Source: Nissolia schottii
Taxonomy: Eukaryota; Streptophyta; Magnoliopsida; Fabales; Fabaceae
Reading direction: 5' to 3'
Length of the DNA stretch: 64,000 nucleotides
Assembly (NCBI GenBank): GCA_003254905.1
Contig: QANU01001220.1
Span: 1 to 64,000 of the forward strand
Below, piece after piece: positions 1-11,625 of the stretch. The notes beneath the pieces were generated by a model. The model saw only the letters and a list, made by a program, of their open reading frames with translations, searched no databases and was not told where the DNA came from. The position numbers were made by a program, and so were the translations under genes. The first letter of the stretch is position 1. Each line of letters starts with the position of its first letter.

Positions 1-585
1 TCAAATATATTCTATTTAGCATATAACATCCTTTTGCATTCTAATTATCATTATCTATTTGTTCTGTACTTTTTGTTATCATCAAGATATAGAACAACTA
101 GGGAAACCTAGTTCTACAAATATAAGCATATACAATGAGCATAGACAATTAGAACATATTGTATTTGTCATCATCAAAACATATTGTATTAAACAATTGG
201 AATAACTAGGGAAACCTAGTTCCACAGAAGGTACTGTGTAACTAGGGGAACGGGTTTGTTCTCTTGTAGTTGTCAGTGTAAGTGCCTCGAGGTGAGGTTG
301 TACACAACACAAGTTTACATAGTGGAAAAACCCTGAATCAGAATAGGGGACTGGACGTAGCCTTCGGTGGTTGAAGGTGAACCAGGATAAATTCTCCGGT
401 GTGATCTTTCTTATCCCTACACTTTTACATTTAGCAATTTACATTTTCGCTGCTTTAACATTACATTTGTTTGGTTAATTGCTGGGTCTTGTTCATAATT
501 TGGGAATTAGGGTTTCACATCTTTCAAAGAATCAAAATCAGAAAAAACAAGAGAAACCTAATTCACCCCCTCTTAGGTTGCTATC
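1..585 (+). mobile_element. 3' end of an old LTR, probably Copia (Maximus/SIRE-like)
   Basis: No gene is visible. The stretch at 340-410 (GGGGACTGGACGTAGCC followed by a GAACCAGGATAAA phrase) and the pyrimidine-rich block at 555-580 (TTCACCCCCTCTTAGG) resemble the last part of Copia LTRs of the Maximus/SIRE type, which normally lies just before the primer site. No clean primer site follows, so this is a decayed remnant cut by the window edge. A short imperfect repeat (AACTAGGGAAACCTAGTTC) occurs near 92-112 and 204-222. Lineage is inferred from general resemblance. Confidence 0.4.
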
Positions 586-1156
586 CAGAGTTACACACGG
601 TCCTCGGACTATGTGGACATAATGGTTTAGGGTTTAGGGTTTTGGGTATGCTACGGGACCACCTACCGAGTGCTGACCAACGGACTTACGTTCTTCTGCC
701 GGGACCACACCTAGTCTCAAGGCTGACCAACGTATGAGTAGCTCTCACTACTACACTCCCCCAAGGAAAATGGTCAAAAGAAGAAAAGGGTTAGGAATTC
801 TTGGACAATAAAACTTTAGAAATAGCAATAAAGCTAACAGTTTTGATCTTTACCAGAGCCTGCTGGCTTTGATACCAGAAAGGGGTGGATCGCTAATCGG
901 TTTCATAACCGTAATCAGAGTCGTTGAATAACTCATGATCATAATCAGAGGCGGAAGGATGAATTGGAGAAGAATATAAAAATAAAAAATAATAATACAA
1001 AACTATATGTAATAATAATAATAATAATAATAATAATTATTAGTATGTAACACAGATATAAGAAGAATAAATTATAATTGTCATTGTTTTCGTAATCATT
1101 ATTATTACTATTATGATTGTTATTATAATTGTCAGAATTATTATAACGCTAAACAA
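586..1156. other. Non-coding spacer with telomere-like and TAA repeats
   Basis: No supportable gene. It contains a short G-strand telomere-like stretch at 624-646 (about three imperfect TTTAGGG units) and a TAA microsatellite at 1011-1041 inside an AT-rich block (960-1140). Confidence 0.6.
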
Positions 1157-1315
1157 TAAACCCTAAACCCTAACCCTAACTATAACCCTAACCCTGACCA
1201 ATAAACCCTAACCCTAAACCTACCCAATAAATCCTAAACCTAACCCTACCCTTAGCCCTAACCCTAACCCAAACCCTAACCCTAATACTATACTAACCCT
1301 AATACCCTAATACGA
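1157..1315. repeat. Degenerate interstitial telomere-like repeat
   Basis: About 160 bp made mostly of CCCTAAA and CCCTAA units with point changes (CCCTAACCCTAACC, CCAATAAACCC). CCCTAAA is the usual plant telomere unit, C-strand here. The array is short and mutated, so it is an internal relic and not a chromosome end. It lies just upstream of the PMD gene remnant. Confidence 0.75.
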
Positions 1316-1378
1316 TAATTCCATAAACCCAAACATGTTATAACCATACTCTGATGTTAATTGTTATTGTTATAGGTT

Positions 1379-3674
1379 ATGCGCCGGTTACGGGCAAGAC
1401 ACTCTTTCATGGAGCCACCAAATCCCCTGATACATCCATATCTTGAAAATGCCGGTTTGTTACAAGCATCCTTGATAGACAACATTGGGGCAAATAGTGG
1501 ACTAATTTCAGCTCTTGTTGAGCGGTGGATGCTAGAGACCCACACGTTTCATCTTCCACATGGGGAATGCGTGATCACTTTAGAAGATGCTAACATGATT
1601 CTGGGGATTGGGTTAGAGGGGGAAGCCGTCACAGCCCCTCAAATTGTTTTCACTGGACAGGGCTTAGAAAATTTATGTCAGGAGCTGTTAGGGTTACACC
1701 TAGTCCCGAGGACATAGACAGATTGTTCATTAGCTCGGTTTGGCTGAGACTTCATTTCGGGCCAGTTATCCGCCACGACCTTGACGCGACTGACATGAAT
1801 CAATTATTAGAGTGGCATGTGCGCGGATACATTTTGCGCCTGTTTAAAAATATTTTATTCTGTGATAAGCACTCCAACTGGGTCCACTCTAAGTACCTGG
1901 CCATCCTCAGAGACTTGGGTGGCCTAGGAAGATATAGTTGGGGTTCAGCGGTCCTAGCCACGCTACAGAGAGCACTTTGTTGAGCTTCGCGCACAAACTT
2001 CAGGGGGATAAATGGTTGTATCATGCTCCTTCAAGCGTGGGCATTTTCTAGATTTCCAACCAAACCCATCAGAGCCTAACCAGTTCCGTTTTCCTCTTGC
2101 GACAAGGTAATTGTTTATTATTAAGTTCACTGTTGCAATGTTTATCATTACTTTAATAGAACCACTTGTGTACAATTTTATTAACTCATTGTAATTTAAC
2201 TTCTTGCAGATGGGCTGGTCATGTTTATATTCCAAATGTACACAACATTACAATAAAGGAATGTCGTACAACCATAGACAATATGGTCCCTGACCATGTA
2301 TATATATCAACACCCTAGACAATTATTTTTTCCTAATATATAACCATAACCCTCACTAATTGAATAATTGATTGTTTTGGCATGCAGTTTATATGGCAGC
2401 CATACCGGAACCCTCAAATCACTGCAGTAATACCCAAGGAAGTGAAGAATAAGTGGGAAACGTGGTCAGTGGTATGTTCATTGATATGCTTTGAGACTGT
2501 GGAGTGGCATGCGGCTGACCACGTGCTAGGACAATTTGGCTATGTTCAGCCGGTGCCTTTTGGTCTTGCCTTTGAATCTCTAGGGCGCGCGCACAATGTC
2601 GACCTACGAGGAAATCCGCAGGTGTTGATGGTTACAAACTGGATGCAGGCTCATCGTGAATGGATCCAAATGTGGGTTAACCGCGTGCCAATAATCGATG
2701 TGAGAACACTCAATTATAGACCGACAGAGCAGTACTGGCAGTGTTAATGGTCGTCGATTCCTTAAACAAGTATTTAACCATCAACAGATACCCGATGTGT
2801 GGCAACCCTATTTCCCATCGCCACCGCATGGTCATGTTCACGTGAAACCACACCACGGATTTATGGATGACGGCCCGCACGATGTGTACATTCCGCCGCC
2901 CCAAGATGGTTACAGACCCCAGTTGATTGAACAAGATTTCGCTGTTTCGTCGCACGACATGGGTACATTTGATCCGTCCCCCAGACGGCCCCATATAATT
3001 CTCCTCCACAACAAGGCTTCTACGAGTAGCTAGGCGAACAGATGGCCCAACAATTGTCTGACATTGACGACACCTTTGATCTGTTCAACCCTGGCCCCTC
3101 GTCATCCCATGCTCCTCTGATGGCCCCTGACAAAGTTGAAGTTACTCCATACCCAATGGAAGTCACTCCTCCTCCGTTCAGACCTGTAACCTGTTCTCCT
3201 CTTCATGGTGAATGGTACAGTGATCAAGACTCGTTCAGTAGAAGGTTTTTTCATGCAGGATCTTCTTCAACATGTAATGAACCACGAGTACGGTCACCAA
3301 GAAGATCAGTTGACATCGGTCATTTGCAGGCCCAAAGAGGTGTGTCTAAATGTACAGGTCGACACACTGGGGTGAGGGTACTGTTAGATCTGAACGAGCT
3401 GCCGGAGAATGCATCCGATGATGACCACGACTACAACAACGCAGAGGCTCATCAACCATCGCACGCTCGTGGTCCGAGGGGAAACCTATTTACGAGGGGG
3501 ATTCAAGGGATGCAGAGAAGTATTTCGCAGTTGATGGGGCGGAGAGGCAATCATGAACGAGGTAGTACAAGCGGCGGAGCAGAGCAACAGGGGTATGATC
3601 TCCATGCCCATGAAAATATTCGGGCTCCAATCAGATATACCCCCACAGAGGCACCCAGGCACCACCGAGATTGA
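1379..3674 (+). pseudogene. Plant mobile domain (PMD / MAIN-like) gene, broken
   Basis: The first exon-like block (1379-1700) encodes a typical PMD start, with a helix-rich segment, the phrase LVERWMLETHTFHLPHGE and then TLEDANMILGI. The frame changes near 1690, where LCQELLG ends in one frame and VTPSPEDIDRLFI continues in another. In-frame stops follow at about 1981 (TGA) and 2078 (TAA). A donor (AAG|GTAATT) near 2107 and an acceptor (TTGCAG) near 2209 suggest an intron; a second intron ends near 2386 before FIWQPYRNP, a hallmark PMD phrase. That block runs to a stop at 2747. A low-complexity Ser/Pro-rich tail in further open pieces (2797-3033, 3042-3674) looks like the disordered C terminus of long PMD proteins. 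PMD proteins in plants are host silencing factors (MAIN, MAIL1) or transposon-borne copies. The convergent MULE next to it favours a transposon-borne copy. The gene is not functional as read. Confidence 0.75.
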
Positions 3675-4439
3675 CCCTAAGCCATATTGATAAATGTACA
3701 TGTGAGATGGCCCCATGTATATTGTGCGTATTGATATTATTGTTATAATTCATATTACCATGTATCCATAATAAATGAACGAAACCCCACTGATAAATCA
3801 ACAACACAACATATATGTAATAAAATTATTTATTTTCATACAACAATGTTAATTGCACAAATATCTGTTTAAGGCAATGTCCCAGTTTTATGTCTGGCGA
3901 CTTGGCCCCGCACTAATATGTGGACACTGGGAACTGTTGTGACCTGCTCCACGACAAAGTCTACAATATCGTCGCCTGTGTCCCTCGTTTGAGTCCATTT
4001 CACTTCGAAAATGAGAAGAGTTTGGCCGAGCTCGTTTCACTCACTTTAAACTTTGGTCGGACATAACAGTCAGATATGTGACTCGCGGCCAGGTTGACTT
4101 GTGACCAACAACCTGAAACTCTTGCTCGTACACTTTGTAAAGGTTCTCCACGGTGTACACACTGTCGACGTACTGCCGCCAGTCTACACTCGCAGCGTCG
4201 CAGCATGCCATAACATGGACACATGGAAACCTAAACCGTTGAAAAGCTCCGCAGTCACAGTAATTCCTCCCAAGGTCAACCCTATACTGATTGCCTTTTG
4301 ATAAATCAGTGCAATGGAATAGTTACGAGACTCTCGAAAATTCGTGAACTTGCAACACACAACTGTATATAGTCACAACAAAAAAAATGACAATGTGAAG
4401 TATTTAGGCTTGGATTTAATATTGTGCAAAGACGAGAAT

Positions 4440-7382
4440 TGAAACACCCTAGCTAACTGTTTACCCGTACATAGTAAACAATGCTCACTAGGTTGTTTTC
4501 TACCTGGTCGGAATACCTTAGTCCATTGTTATCTTTCGAAAATAGTTACTTAAGAAAATATGGACCCGTTTTAAGCTTTTAATTTGCACTGAATAATTAC
4601 TAAAATAGAGCCATGCGTTGGGAAGAAGTAAATATAACAAAGCGTATCATAGTATGGTAATAAAGCATCCAATACATCCATTGGTCCATCAAAGCAGTCA
4701 CATAGTTGTATATACAATAAGTAAGATATACATCACATGTACATAAACTAAAGTACTGAATACATAATCCAGAGTACATCATATCAAAATACAAGGGCGA
4801 TGCCCTTGGTAAAAATCCTGGCATCTACTATCTCTCAATCCATCTCCTGTCATAGCCGCTCATGGCTCTGCTGGCGGCTCATCAGCATCCTCAAAACAGG
4901 ACTCATCATCAGTAGCTGAAGTCATAAAGCAGTGGGGATGAGAACAGTAGGTTCTCAGTGGAAATAACTTTAGTTCCTGAGTCTCGTATCAGATTAGGTC
5001 AGACTTCAGGCCGCTTAGAGATCTCTAAGTAAACATACATACTAAATATCCTACTATTTATTATCTAGCCTATCTGAACGGCTTTATCTACATTACTATG
5101 AGATATGGGAATTACTCTTGCTTACTACATTCTCGTGCTGATTAACATTTCGTGAATATACATAACCGTCTCCAGCGTGCTCTTGACGGTACGACATAAC
5201 AACAGACTATACATTTAGACGTTCAAGTATAACAGAATCATCAGAGTATGCATAACAGATTCACCAGAATAGACATGACAAAATCATCAGAATATGACTA
5301 GCAGAGTCATCAGCATAAACATGACAGAATAATCAGAATAAACATGCTTACAGAATGTACATGTGCATAACAGAATATGACAGCATAAACCTTCATAACA
5401 GCATAACCTGCTTTGGAATATGTGTTATTCCCACCATAGTAATGTCCTTTGTTGACATTAGTATGACGGAATAACCTCACACCCTCAGTGTAGGCCGACA
5501 CTGTCTAGACCTTCCTACGGTGGGCTTCCACCTGTCGTGTGCCCCCTCGGGACCCCTCGAAAGTGGGCGGATATTGTACCCCCACCTAAGCTTGCCCCCT
5601 TTCGACAATGCAAAGGCGTGGTAACCACACACCTCCAGGTATGCCATATCGACACCACCTGTGGTGGGCTTCCACATTCAGGATTGGGCATTGGGCTCTT
5701 TTTGTCCTTGTTCTTCATTGGGCATTGGCTCTTTTTCAACATTGGGCATTGGCCCTTTTTCAGCATTTTTAGCAGTTTCAACATTTTCAACATTTTCAGC
5801 ATTTCTTGGCTTTTCTGTACCTGCAGCATGTTATACTTGTTTCCTATGGTCCATTTCAGAATCTTTGTTTATCTCAGATTTATTTCTAATCTTTTGACTT
5901 GGTGTAACATGAATACATGAAGAACTACAGATTATATCACAGACTACACATCATTCACAGATTCATCTACGGCATATACTTCACATATTCACATACGGCA
6001 TATACTGCATACATTTCAGCTATCTATCATAATTCAGCATTAAAGAACATATTATGTGTCTCAAGAAGAGTTCCATACACATTCTGGTCTCAAGCCGCTC
6101 AGCAGAAACTATTGGCCGCTCAGCGGTTTGAGCTTTAGCGCTCAGCGCTGAAACATCTCCGCTCAGCGGGTAAGAGTATTATCGCTCAGCGGTAAGAGTA
6201 TTATCGCTCAGCGGTCTGACAACTTTTAAAATATCTCCACCGACCCTTATCCTTTAAGAAAAATATCTTTTCAGACTTTCCACATGCCCTGCAGACCGCT
6301 CAGCGGTAACCGCCTCCCGCTCAGCGCTCTGGAGTTCACGTGGTCCGCTCAGCGGCACTAGAGGCCGCTCAGCGATCACTGGGCGAAACTGAAAAACCGA
6401 ATACATCATTTTCCATCCTCTTCCTCCTTTGCTCCCATGGAACCCTACTTGAGTTTAACACATATTTCACACATAATAGTCCTATCTAATCCAGGTCACA
6501 AGACCCCTCAGAATCATCTTCCTAAACCTAGCATCATTTCTAACATATTTCATCATAAAATCACTAAATCACATACATAGGCACATACTCATATAAACAC
6601 AAAAACACTCATCCACCATCAAGAGGTGAGGAACTAGAGTTACCCACTTCCTAAAGAGCTCTTGGATGATGGAAAAAGAGGGACTTGAAGCTTGATTACT
6701 TGCTTGACATCTTCTTTGCCAAGAAAGAATGAAAACCTAGGTTATGGAGATTTTAGAGTTATGGAACTTGTTGTCTTTGCTTCCACTTGAAGAGAAACTC
6801 CTAGCCTTGATACTAGCTTGTCTTCTTGGTTAGTTTAGGAGTGATTTATGATGATGAAAGGTAATGGATGTTGGTGGATTTGGAGCTTTAGGTCATGGAA
6901 CCTTAGGAAAATGAAGATGAAAGAACTCTTGGTGTATGTGTATGGGTGGCTTCGGGCTTGATGGCTAGCCGTGGGTCTTTTAGTCCCTTGGCCATCCATT
7001 TTCCTATTTTATCCTCAGTGTGTTTTAGGTCATGTTCGCTCATTAACTATTTCTGTACGGAAGTCCTAAAAATATTTCGGACATACCGTTGTGACCTATT
7101 AATTTTCCTTATTAATATTTAAATCTTGGTTAAGATATTCTTGAATTTAATTTCATATTAATATATTTTACAGACTCCTATTGAGTCATAATTAAATTCT
7201 ACTAATACCTAATGTCGACCCGAATGTCATCAGACGCCACGAGATCGCAGAATTATTACTTTTAACTAATATTACAAAGATAAAATTAACATTTGAATTT
7301 TAGTTTATTTTTATCTCACATTTTCCTTATTATTCTTTCCTGTGTAACATTTTAAAGGAAGGGAAACAGTCGGGTTGTTACA
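4440..7382 (-). mobile_element. Solo LTR T1, Tekay-like, 2943 bp, TSD AGAAT
   Basis: Begins TGAAACACCCTAGC and ends GGGTTGTTACA, i.e. TG...CA, with a perfect 5-bp duplication AGAAT at 4435-4439 and 7383-7387. There is no internal region, so it is a solo LTR left by LTR-LTR recombination. By comparison with the LTR beside the chromodomain pol remnant (50309-53260, 2952 bp) its sense strand is minus. A TATA-like sequence (rc of ATTTTATCC) is near 7005-7016. A cluster of about ten CGCTCAGCG palindromes lies at 6095-6378. Short open frames inside it (for example 5537-5920) show no known domain. Confidence 0.9.
6095..6378. repeat. CGCTCAGCG palindrome cluster in LTR T1
   Basis: About ten copies of the 9-bp odd palindrome CGCT-C-AGCG (some with one change, such as CCGCTCAGCA) at irregular 15-60 bp spacing. 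In this minus-sense LTR the cluster lies roughly 1.0-1.3 kb from the LTR start, downstream of the TATA-like site and so probably in the transcribed part. Confidence 0.85.
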
Positions 7383-8542
7383 AGAATAACCTGCAACATT
7401 CGTGTTTGTGTCATCATTTTTTGTAGTATTTCACTCAAAAAACTCTGAATATTGATGACCTGCACTTAGCCGAGCATGAGTACACCGGGCGTTTTGAACA
7501 AACAAGGCAGCCGTCTTAAAATACGTTTCTTGGACCAATGCTGTTATCGAAAAATTTTGAGCCTCAAGAAATTTCGCATTCATTGACTCAGCTAGATTTG
7601 TGGTCATATGAGAACAACAGCGTCCACCATCGAATGCACAAATCCACTGTTCTCGAGGGATCTCATCAATTCAAGCAGCATATGCCTCAGAATGCTGACG
7701 TAGACATTCGTAACGCCGATTGTACTGCTCCACGGTGCTCGAATACCTGCAAAAAGAAGCGCCTGTAAGCTCATGCTGAGCCCCTAACATGAACATTTAA
7801 ATGGGAAAATGTAAACTCGGTTTAGTACAAAATGTAACTTACCAATAGCCTTCACAAACTTTTCCATGAACTTCACCTTGAAGTGGCGGACAAAGTTCTG
7901 TGCAGAATGTCTGATACAAAACAAATGGTATGCCCAGAAACCACCCATTCGTCGTACAGCAGATTTTATTGACTTGTGCCGATCGGATATCAAGCCAATG
8001 AGCCGCCCTTTGGGTAGGGATTGCCGCAGATTGTGCAAGAAAAAAAACCATGCATCCGCAGTTTCACCCTCGACGATCGCAAATGTAATGGGAACAATTG
8101 ACTGATTGCCATCTTGAGTTGATGCCATCAACAAGACACCCTTGTATTTTCCATACAAGTGTGTTCCATCTACATCCCATGTGCATGATGGATCAAAATG
8201 TTGTAAAGCAATCAACCAATGGGGCAAGTCATTCTATGATTGTTCCCAATTGCCATAGACTTGTGCAATTGCATTTTGCTTGGCAAGCCACGCTTTTCTA
8301 TACGATGGCCAGTATCCTTCACGGTCCTGATAAGTGCCCAATTTACACAAAATTGACATATCAAAATGGCACTTATCTGTTATGTTTTTAAACGAATTAT
8401 CTAATGAATTCCCTTTATTTTGTAGGATTTAAAATATATTTTGAAGATGGATGCAAGCATAATTTATAAAATCCCATGAAGAATGGAAAGAAAGGGCAGA
8501 ATTGGAAAAATGCTTAAAAAGAGAAGATTCTGGACGAAGCGT

Positions 8543-8834
8543 CGCTCAGCGAGGAACAAATCACCGCTCAGCGCATAAGGAATAATCGCTCAGCGATGGA
8601 ACCTGTATCGCTGAGCGAAAGTACGTCGGCAGCCACTTGCGTCGGCGCATTTATTGCGCCAGCTGGAGCCAACTCAGATTGCGGCGCCGCCCTGACACGA
8701 CTTGACCGCCGCCCTGCAAAAGCTGCCGGAGCAATTAATGAAGCGCGTGAAGAGATAAGGCGCTGAGCGATTAAGCGCCGCCGCCCAGCGATTTAAAGCT
8801 TATCGCTCAGCGAAGGAACCAAAACCGCTGAGCG
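8543..8834. repeat. CGCT(C/G)AGCG cluster in the U3 of element A
   Basis: Seven exact copies (8543, 8565, 8587, 8609, 8761, 8804, 8826) and one variant CGCCCAGCG (8782). The motif equals its own reverse complement except for the centre base, so both orientations appear. Several are spaced 22 bp apart. The last copy ends 19 bp before the TATA box, a position fitting promoter-proximal elements. Confidence 0.9.
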
Positions 8835-8851
8835 ACAGACCCCAAATTTTG

Positions 8852-8866
8852 GCTATAAATAGAGGA
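8852..8866 (+). promoter_or_regulatory. TATA box of the element A LTR promoter
   Basis: GGCTATAAATAGAGG, a strong plant TATA box, followed by a conserved GGCCGAG. Equivalent boxes are at 55648 and 61555 in D (plus) and near 19013, 24215, 28435, 31008 and 32675 in the minus-sense LTRs of B, C and E. Confidence 0.8.
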
Positions 8867-9961
8867 GGCCGAGACCACTCCGAACCATACCTTTCCCCCC
8901 TCCATTCTTCACTTCTTTTACATATTTTCTTTGTAATTTTGAGCTTAGTTTAGTTTAGGTTAGGTTAGGAACAAAGACGAGGCTTGTGAAGGAGCCGGAG
9001 ATCGAGGAAGCTAGGCGAAGCCATGGCCATGACGGCGTGAGCACGTGTCATGGTAAGTGCCTAAACCTTGCCTCCGAGATTCTCTTGTAAGATGGGTTCC
9101 TAACCCTCTTTTTGTTGGGATTTTGATTACTATTGTAGTTTGCTTGTATCCATGTAACTATTACATATGAATCTATCTTTTTCTTATGATTTGCTTGAAT
9201 GATTTCATGCCTAATGCTAGTTTTGTTTAGTGTTTTGATTCTTGATTTGGGACTTATTTACATGAACGAAAGTTATGCTAATTAGGTCATAACCAAATTA
9301 AAATCAATAATGCTATGCTTAACTAGAACCTAGACTTGAACGTTGTGAACGAAAGTTACAATCATTAGAGTCTGACCTAAATCATTTCATCTAACCTTGT
9401 TGCCGTAACTGGAATAAAGGTTAGCCGTTTTAACATCTGGATTAATGCTGGCGTACCTTGTTAAGCTAGTGTGCGAAAGTGACAGTTTAACAAGGGAAAC
9501 CTGTGATCTTGTCATGCGCGAAAGTGATGACAAGTTAAGAACTGATGGCGGGCAATCAAACGATAGTTCTATGTAATAAGTAACTGGATGCATGAAACTA
9601 TGATGTGATTAAAATTCCCAACAAGCTCCGGAACTACCTCTGATTTGTTTCCTATTTTATTTTCCTGTCTTTTATTTATTTAGTCTATTTAAATATAAAT
9701 CAAATCACAAATCTTTCACCTCATTGTTTAATTAAATGAACTCAAGAATGGTATTTTTACAACTCCCTGTGGGATCGACCATACCCTATACTGCAATTGG
9801 ATTCCTTTTGGAATCTGAAAGCCGTAAAGTAGGTATGTATATAAATATTTAATTTGAACGACAAAAGCGCATAGAAGCTTTCAACGAGCTTGGCATGGTT
9901 GTGACAAAACCTAAGCCGTGTCAAGATCCGAGAAAGTGGTTAAAAAGGCTTTCATCAAATT

Positions 9962-9979
9962 TGGCGCCGTTGCCGGGGA
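9962..9979 (+). promoter_or_regulatory. Primer binding site, tRNA-Asp type
   Basis: TGGCGCCGTTGCCGGGGA, complementary to the 3' end of plant tRNA-Asp(GUC), four bases after the LTR end. Use of tRNA-Asp is typical of the Athila lineage. Also present in C (29901-29918, minus) and D (56714-56729); damaged in B (31576-31594). Confidence 0.85.
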
Positions 9980-10119
9980 GTTGCGTCAAAAATACATTGC
10001 TTGAGTTTTGTTTAGTTAAACAATTGTGAATATTTGTAAAATATTGTATAGTCTTTATTTTCGTTATTTTATAAACTCTTGTTTAATCTTATTTGGTTAG
10101 TGTGAATTTTTCTTAGCAA

Positions 10120-11565
10120 TTGCGAGGTAAGACTTCGAAAGAACCATTGTTGTTTGATCCAGAAATTGAAGCTACTTCTAGAAAGAACAGGAAAAAGAAG
10201 AAAACTCAACTAGCCAAACAAAGAGGAGAACAAGAGACAACATCATCATCAACTTCTTCAACCAACCAAGAAGAAACCATGGCCGAAACAACTGGAGCTG
10301 GTGGAGCTGGCACTGACACAGGAGCCAGTGATAATAGGGGATTTGTAAACTTTACCCCTAGGAATATTATTCGAATGAGCAGGACTACTGGTGCACAAAG
10401 ACAACCTCAGATGCAACCTGGTTTGGTTCAATTGTTATATGCTAACCCCTTTGCAGGTTTGGATCATGAGGATCCATATGCTCATTTAACAAAATTCTAT
10501 GAACTCTGTGGGACCGCGGGAATGTCCGAGGCCGACGAAGAATCCATCTTTTTAAGGATGTTTCCCCTGACCTTGATTGGAAAAGCTAAAGAGTGGTTGC
10601 TTGATCAGCCACAAAATGTCTTGTCAAATTGGGATCAGTTGGAAGAAAAGTTTTGTGCCAGGTACTTTTCTCAGTCTAAATTTATGGATTTGAAAACTGC
10701 TATTGCTACATTTGTGCAGGCTCCGGGAGAAAGTCTCTGTGAAGCCTGGGAACGCTATAAATCCATGTTGAGAAAGTGCCCGAACCATGGGTTCGATGCG
10801 CGTACACAAATCCACATCTTTAGGAACGGACTCCAACAACAGCACAAACTGATGCTGGACGCTGCCGCCGGTGGACAAATCATGTCCAAGACGCCGGAGG
10901 AGGCCATCTCCATTATTGATTCCATGGCCTTGACGGACCAACAAGGCCAGTACAACAGAGGTCCTAGGAGAGGAGGAGTGCTTGAGCTGGGACCCAACGA
11001 TGCCATTCTTGCCCAACAAAAGCAACTCCAACAACAGGTGGACGAGTTGAAAAAAGCCATGAACGAGTTGCCAAAACAAATAAGAGAAGCTCGCGATGCA
11101 AAAAGGCAACAGGTATTTTTCTGTGAAATTTGTAATGGCGATCACCCGTCCAATGTTTGTCATTTCAGGGAAGAGGAGGTTCACTTCCTTGAAAACCAGC
11201 CACGGCCACCCTATCAAAACAATTTCCAAAGGGGGCCGAATCAAAATTTTAATCAGCCATGGAGGCAAGAAGCTGGACCATCATTCAGAGCCCCGCAACA
11301 GCCGTACCAACCACCCCGCCCATATCAGAACCAACCACCCATGCACTCAAGTTCCAAAATAGAGGAAACGTTCAATCAATTTATGCAACAATCAATGATG
11401 AATCAAAAGAATAACGAAGCCTCTATTAGGAACTTGGAGACACAATTGGGACAGTTGGCTACTGATATAGCGGAGCTGAAAAAGAAAAGATTTACGGCTA
11501 ATCCGGAGCTGAATCCCAAGGACTCTTGCCATGGGAGAAGAGTTGATGATGAGGAGGAGAGCTAG
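10120..11565 (+). CDS. Gag of element A (Athila-like), open frame without ATG at the expected start
   Basis: An uninterrupted frame of 481 codons. Residues about 65-270 are a Ty3-type gag/capsid core: PFAGLDHEDPYAHLTKFYEL, then KEWLLDQPQ, NWDQLEEKFCARYFSQSKF, GESLCEAWERYKSML and LMLDAAAGGQIMSKTPEEA. A zinc-knuckle-like CX2CX3HX4C (CEICNGDHPSNVC) follows near residue 339, then a Pro/Gln/Asn-rich stretch and a short coiled segment (NNEASIRNLETQLGQLATDI). Gag would form particles that package element RNA. The position matching the ATG of element D (56848) is TTG here, so translation either starts at TTG, at the later ATG 10279 (MAETTGAGG), or not at all. The frame ends at the site where D continues towards its protease. 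Confidence 0.85.
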   Translation: MRGKTSKEPLLFDPEIEATSRKNRKKKKTQLAKQRGEQETTSSSTSSTNQEETMAETTGAGGAGTDTGASDNRGFVNFTPRNIIRMSRTTGAQRQPQMQPGLVQLLYANPFAGLDHEDPYAHLTKFYELCGTAGMSEADEESIFLRMFPLTLIGKAKEWLLDQPQNVLSNWDQLEEKFCARYFSQSKFMDLKTAIATFVQAPGESLCEAWERYKSMLRKCPNHGFDARTQIHIFRNGLQQQHKLMLDAAAGGQIMSKTPEEAISIIDSMALTDQQGQYNRGPRRGGVLELGPNDAILAQQKQLQQQVDELKKAMNELPKQIREARDAKRQQVFFCEICNGDHPSNVCHFREEEVHFLENQPRPPYQNNFQRGPNQNFNQPWRQEAGPSFRAPQQPYQPPRPYQNQPPMHSSSKIEETFNQFMQQSMMNQKNNEASIRNLETQLGQLATDIAELKKKRFTANPELNPKDSCHGRRVDDEEES

Positions 11566-11576
11566 AAAGAAAAATG

Positions 11577-11625
11577 CGTCGGGCTAACGACGTTAAACAA
11601 AGCGCTGTCTGGAAGGCAATCCAGA
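11577..11625 (+). other. Conserved post-coding block of Athila-like elements
   Basis: CGTCGGGCTAACGACGTTAA followed by an AGCGCTG...GGCAA.CCAG phrase. The same block follows the protease frame in D (59561-59609) and is present in B (21496-21545) and C (26606-26656). In full Athila elements a similar phrase lies after pol, from general knowledge. Here it marks the point to which coding sequence was deleted. Confidence 0.7.

Larger units (their letters stand above)
3888..8327 (-). pseudogene. MULE (Mutator-like) transposase, broken and interrupted
   Basis: Read from right to left. The block 8327-7843 encodes the MULE catalytic core, with WDVDGTHLYGKYKG carrying the first Asp and LISDRHKSIKSA the second. 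An in-frame TAG lies near 8235. A GT donor at 7842 and AG acceptor at 7747 bound a 96-bp intron. The next exon (7746 leftward) continues with TVEQYNRRYECLR and FDGGRCCSHMTTNLAE, broken by TGA codons. It is then split by the solo LTR 4440-7382, inserted at AGAAT. Beyond it the gene resumes with a SWIM zinc finger (CDCG...FPCVHVM, about 4195-4262) and a CCHC knuckle (CRLCRGAGHNSSQCPH, about 3915-3970), stopping at 3888-3890. Another stop lies upstream of the SWIM finger. The N-terminal part is missing because retroelement A begins at 8328. Family assignment is firm from domain order. Confidence 0.85.
8328..9957 (+). repeat. 5' LTR of element A (1630 bp)
   Basis: Starts TGATAAGTGCCC and ends GGCTTTCATCA. 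The same sequence restarts after the polypurine tract at 13576. It holds a TATA box, a CGCT(C/G)AGCG cluster upstream of it, and near the 3' end the phrase CCCTGTGGGATCGACC, which recurs in modified form in the LTRs of B-E. Confidence 0.9.

Noticed and set aside
6095..6378. CGCTCAGCG clusters as a CRISPR-like array
   Set aside because: Spacing is irregular, the unit is only 9 bp, and the sequence is a plant LTR.
10624..11268. A 214-codon minus-strand frame over gag of element A
   Set aside because: It is antisense to the conserved gag frame, and the same shadow appears over gag in B, C and D.
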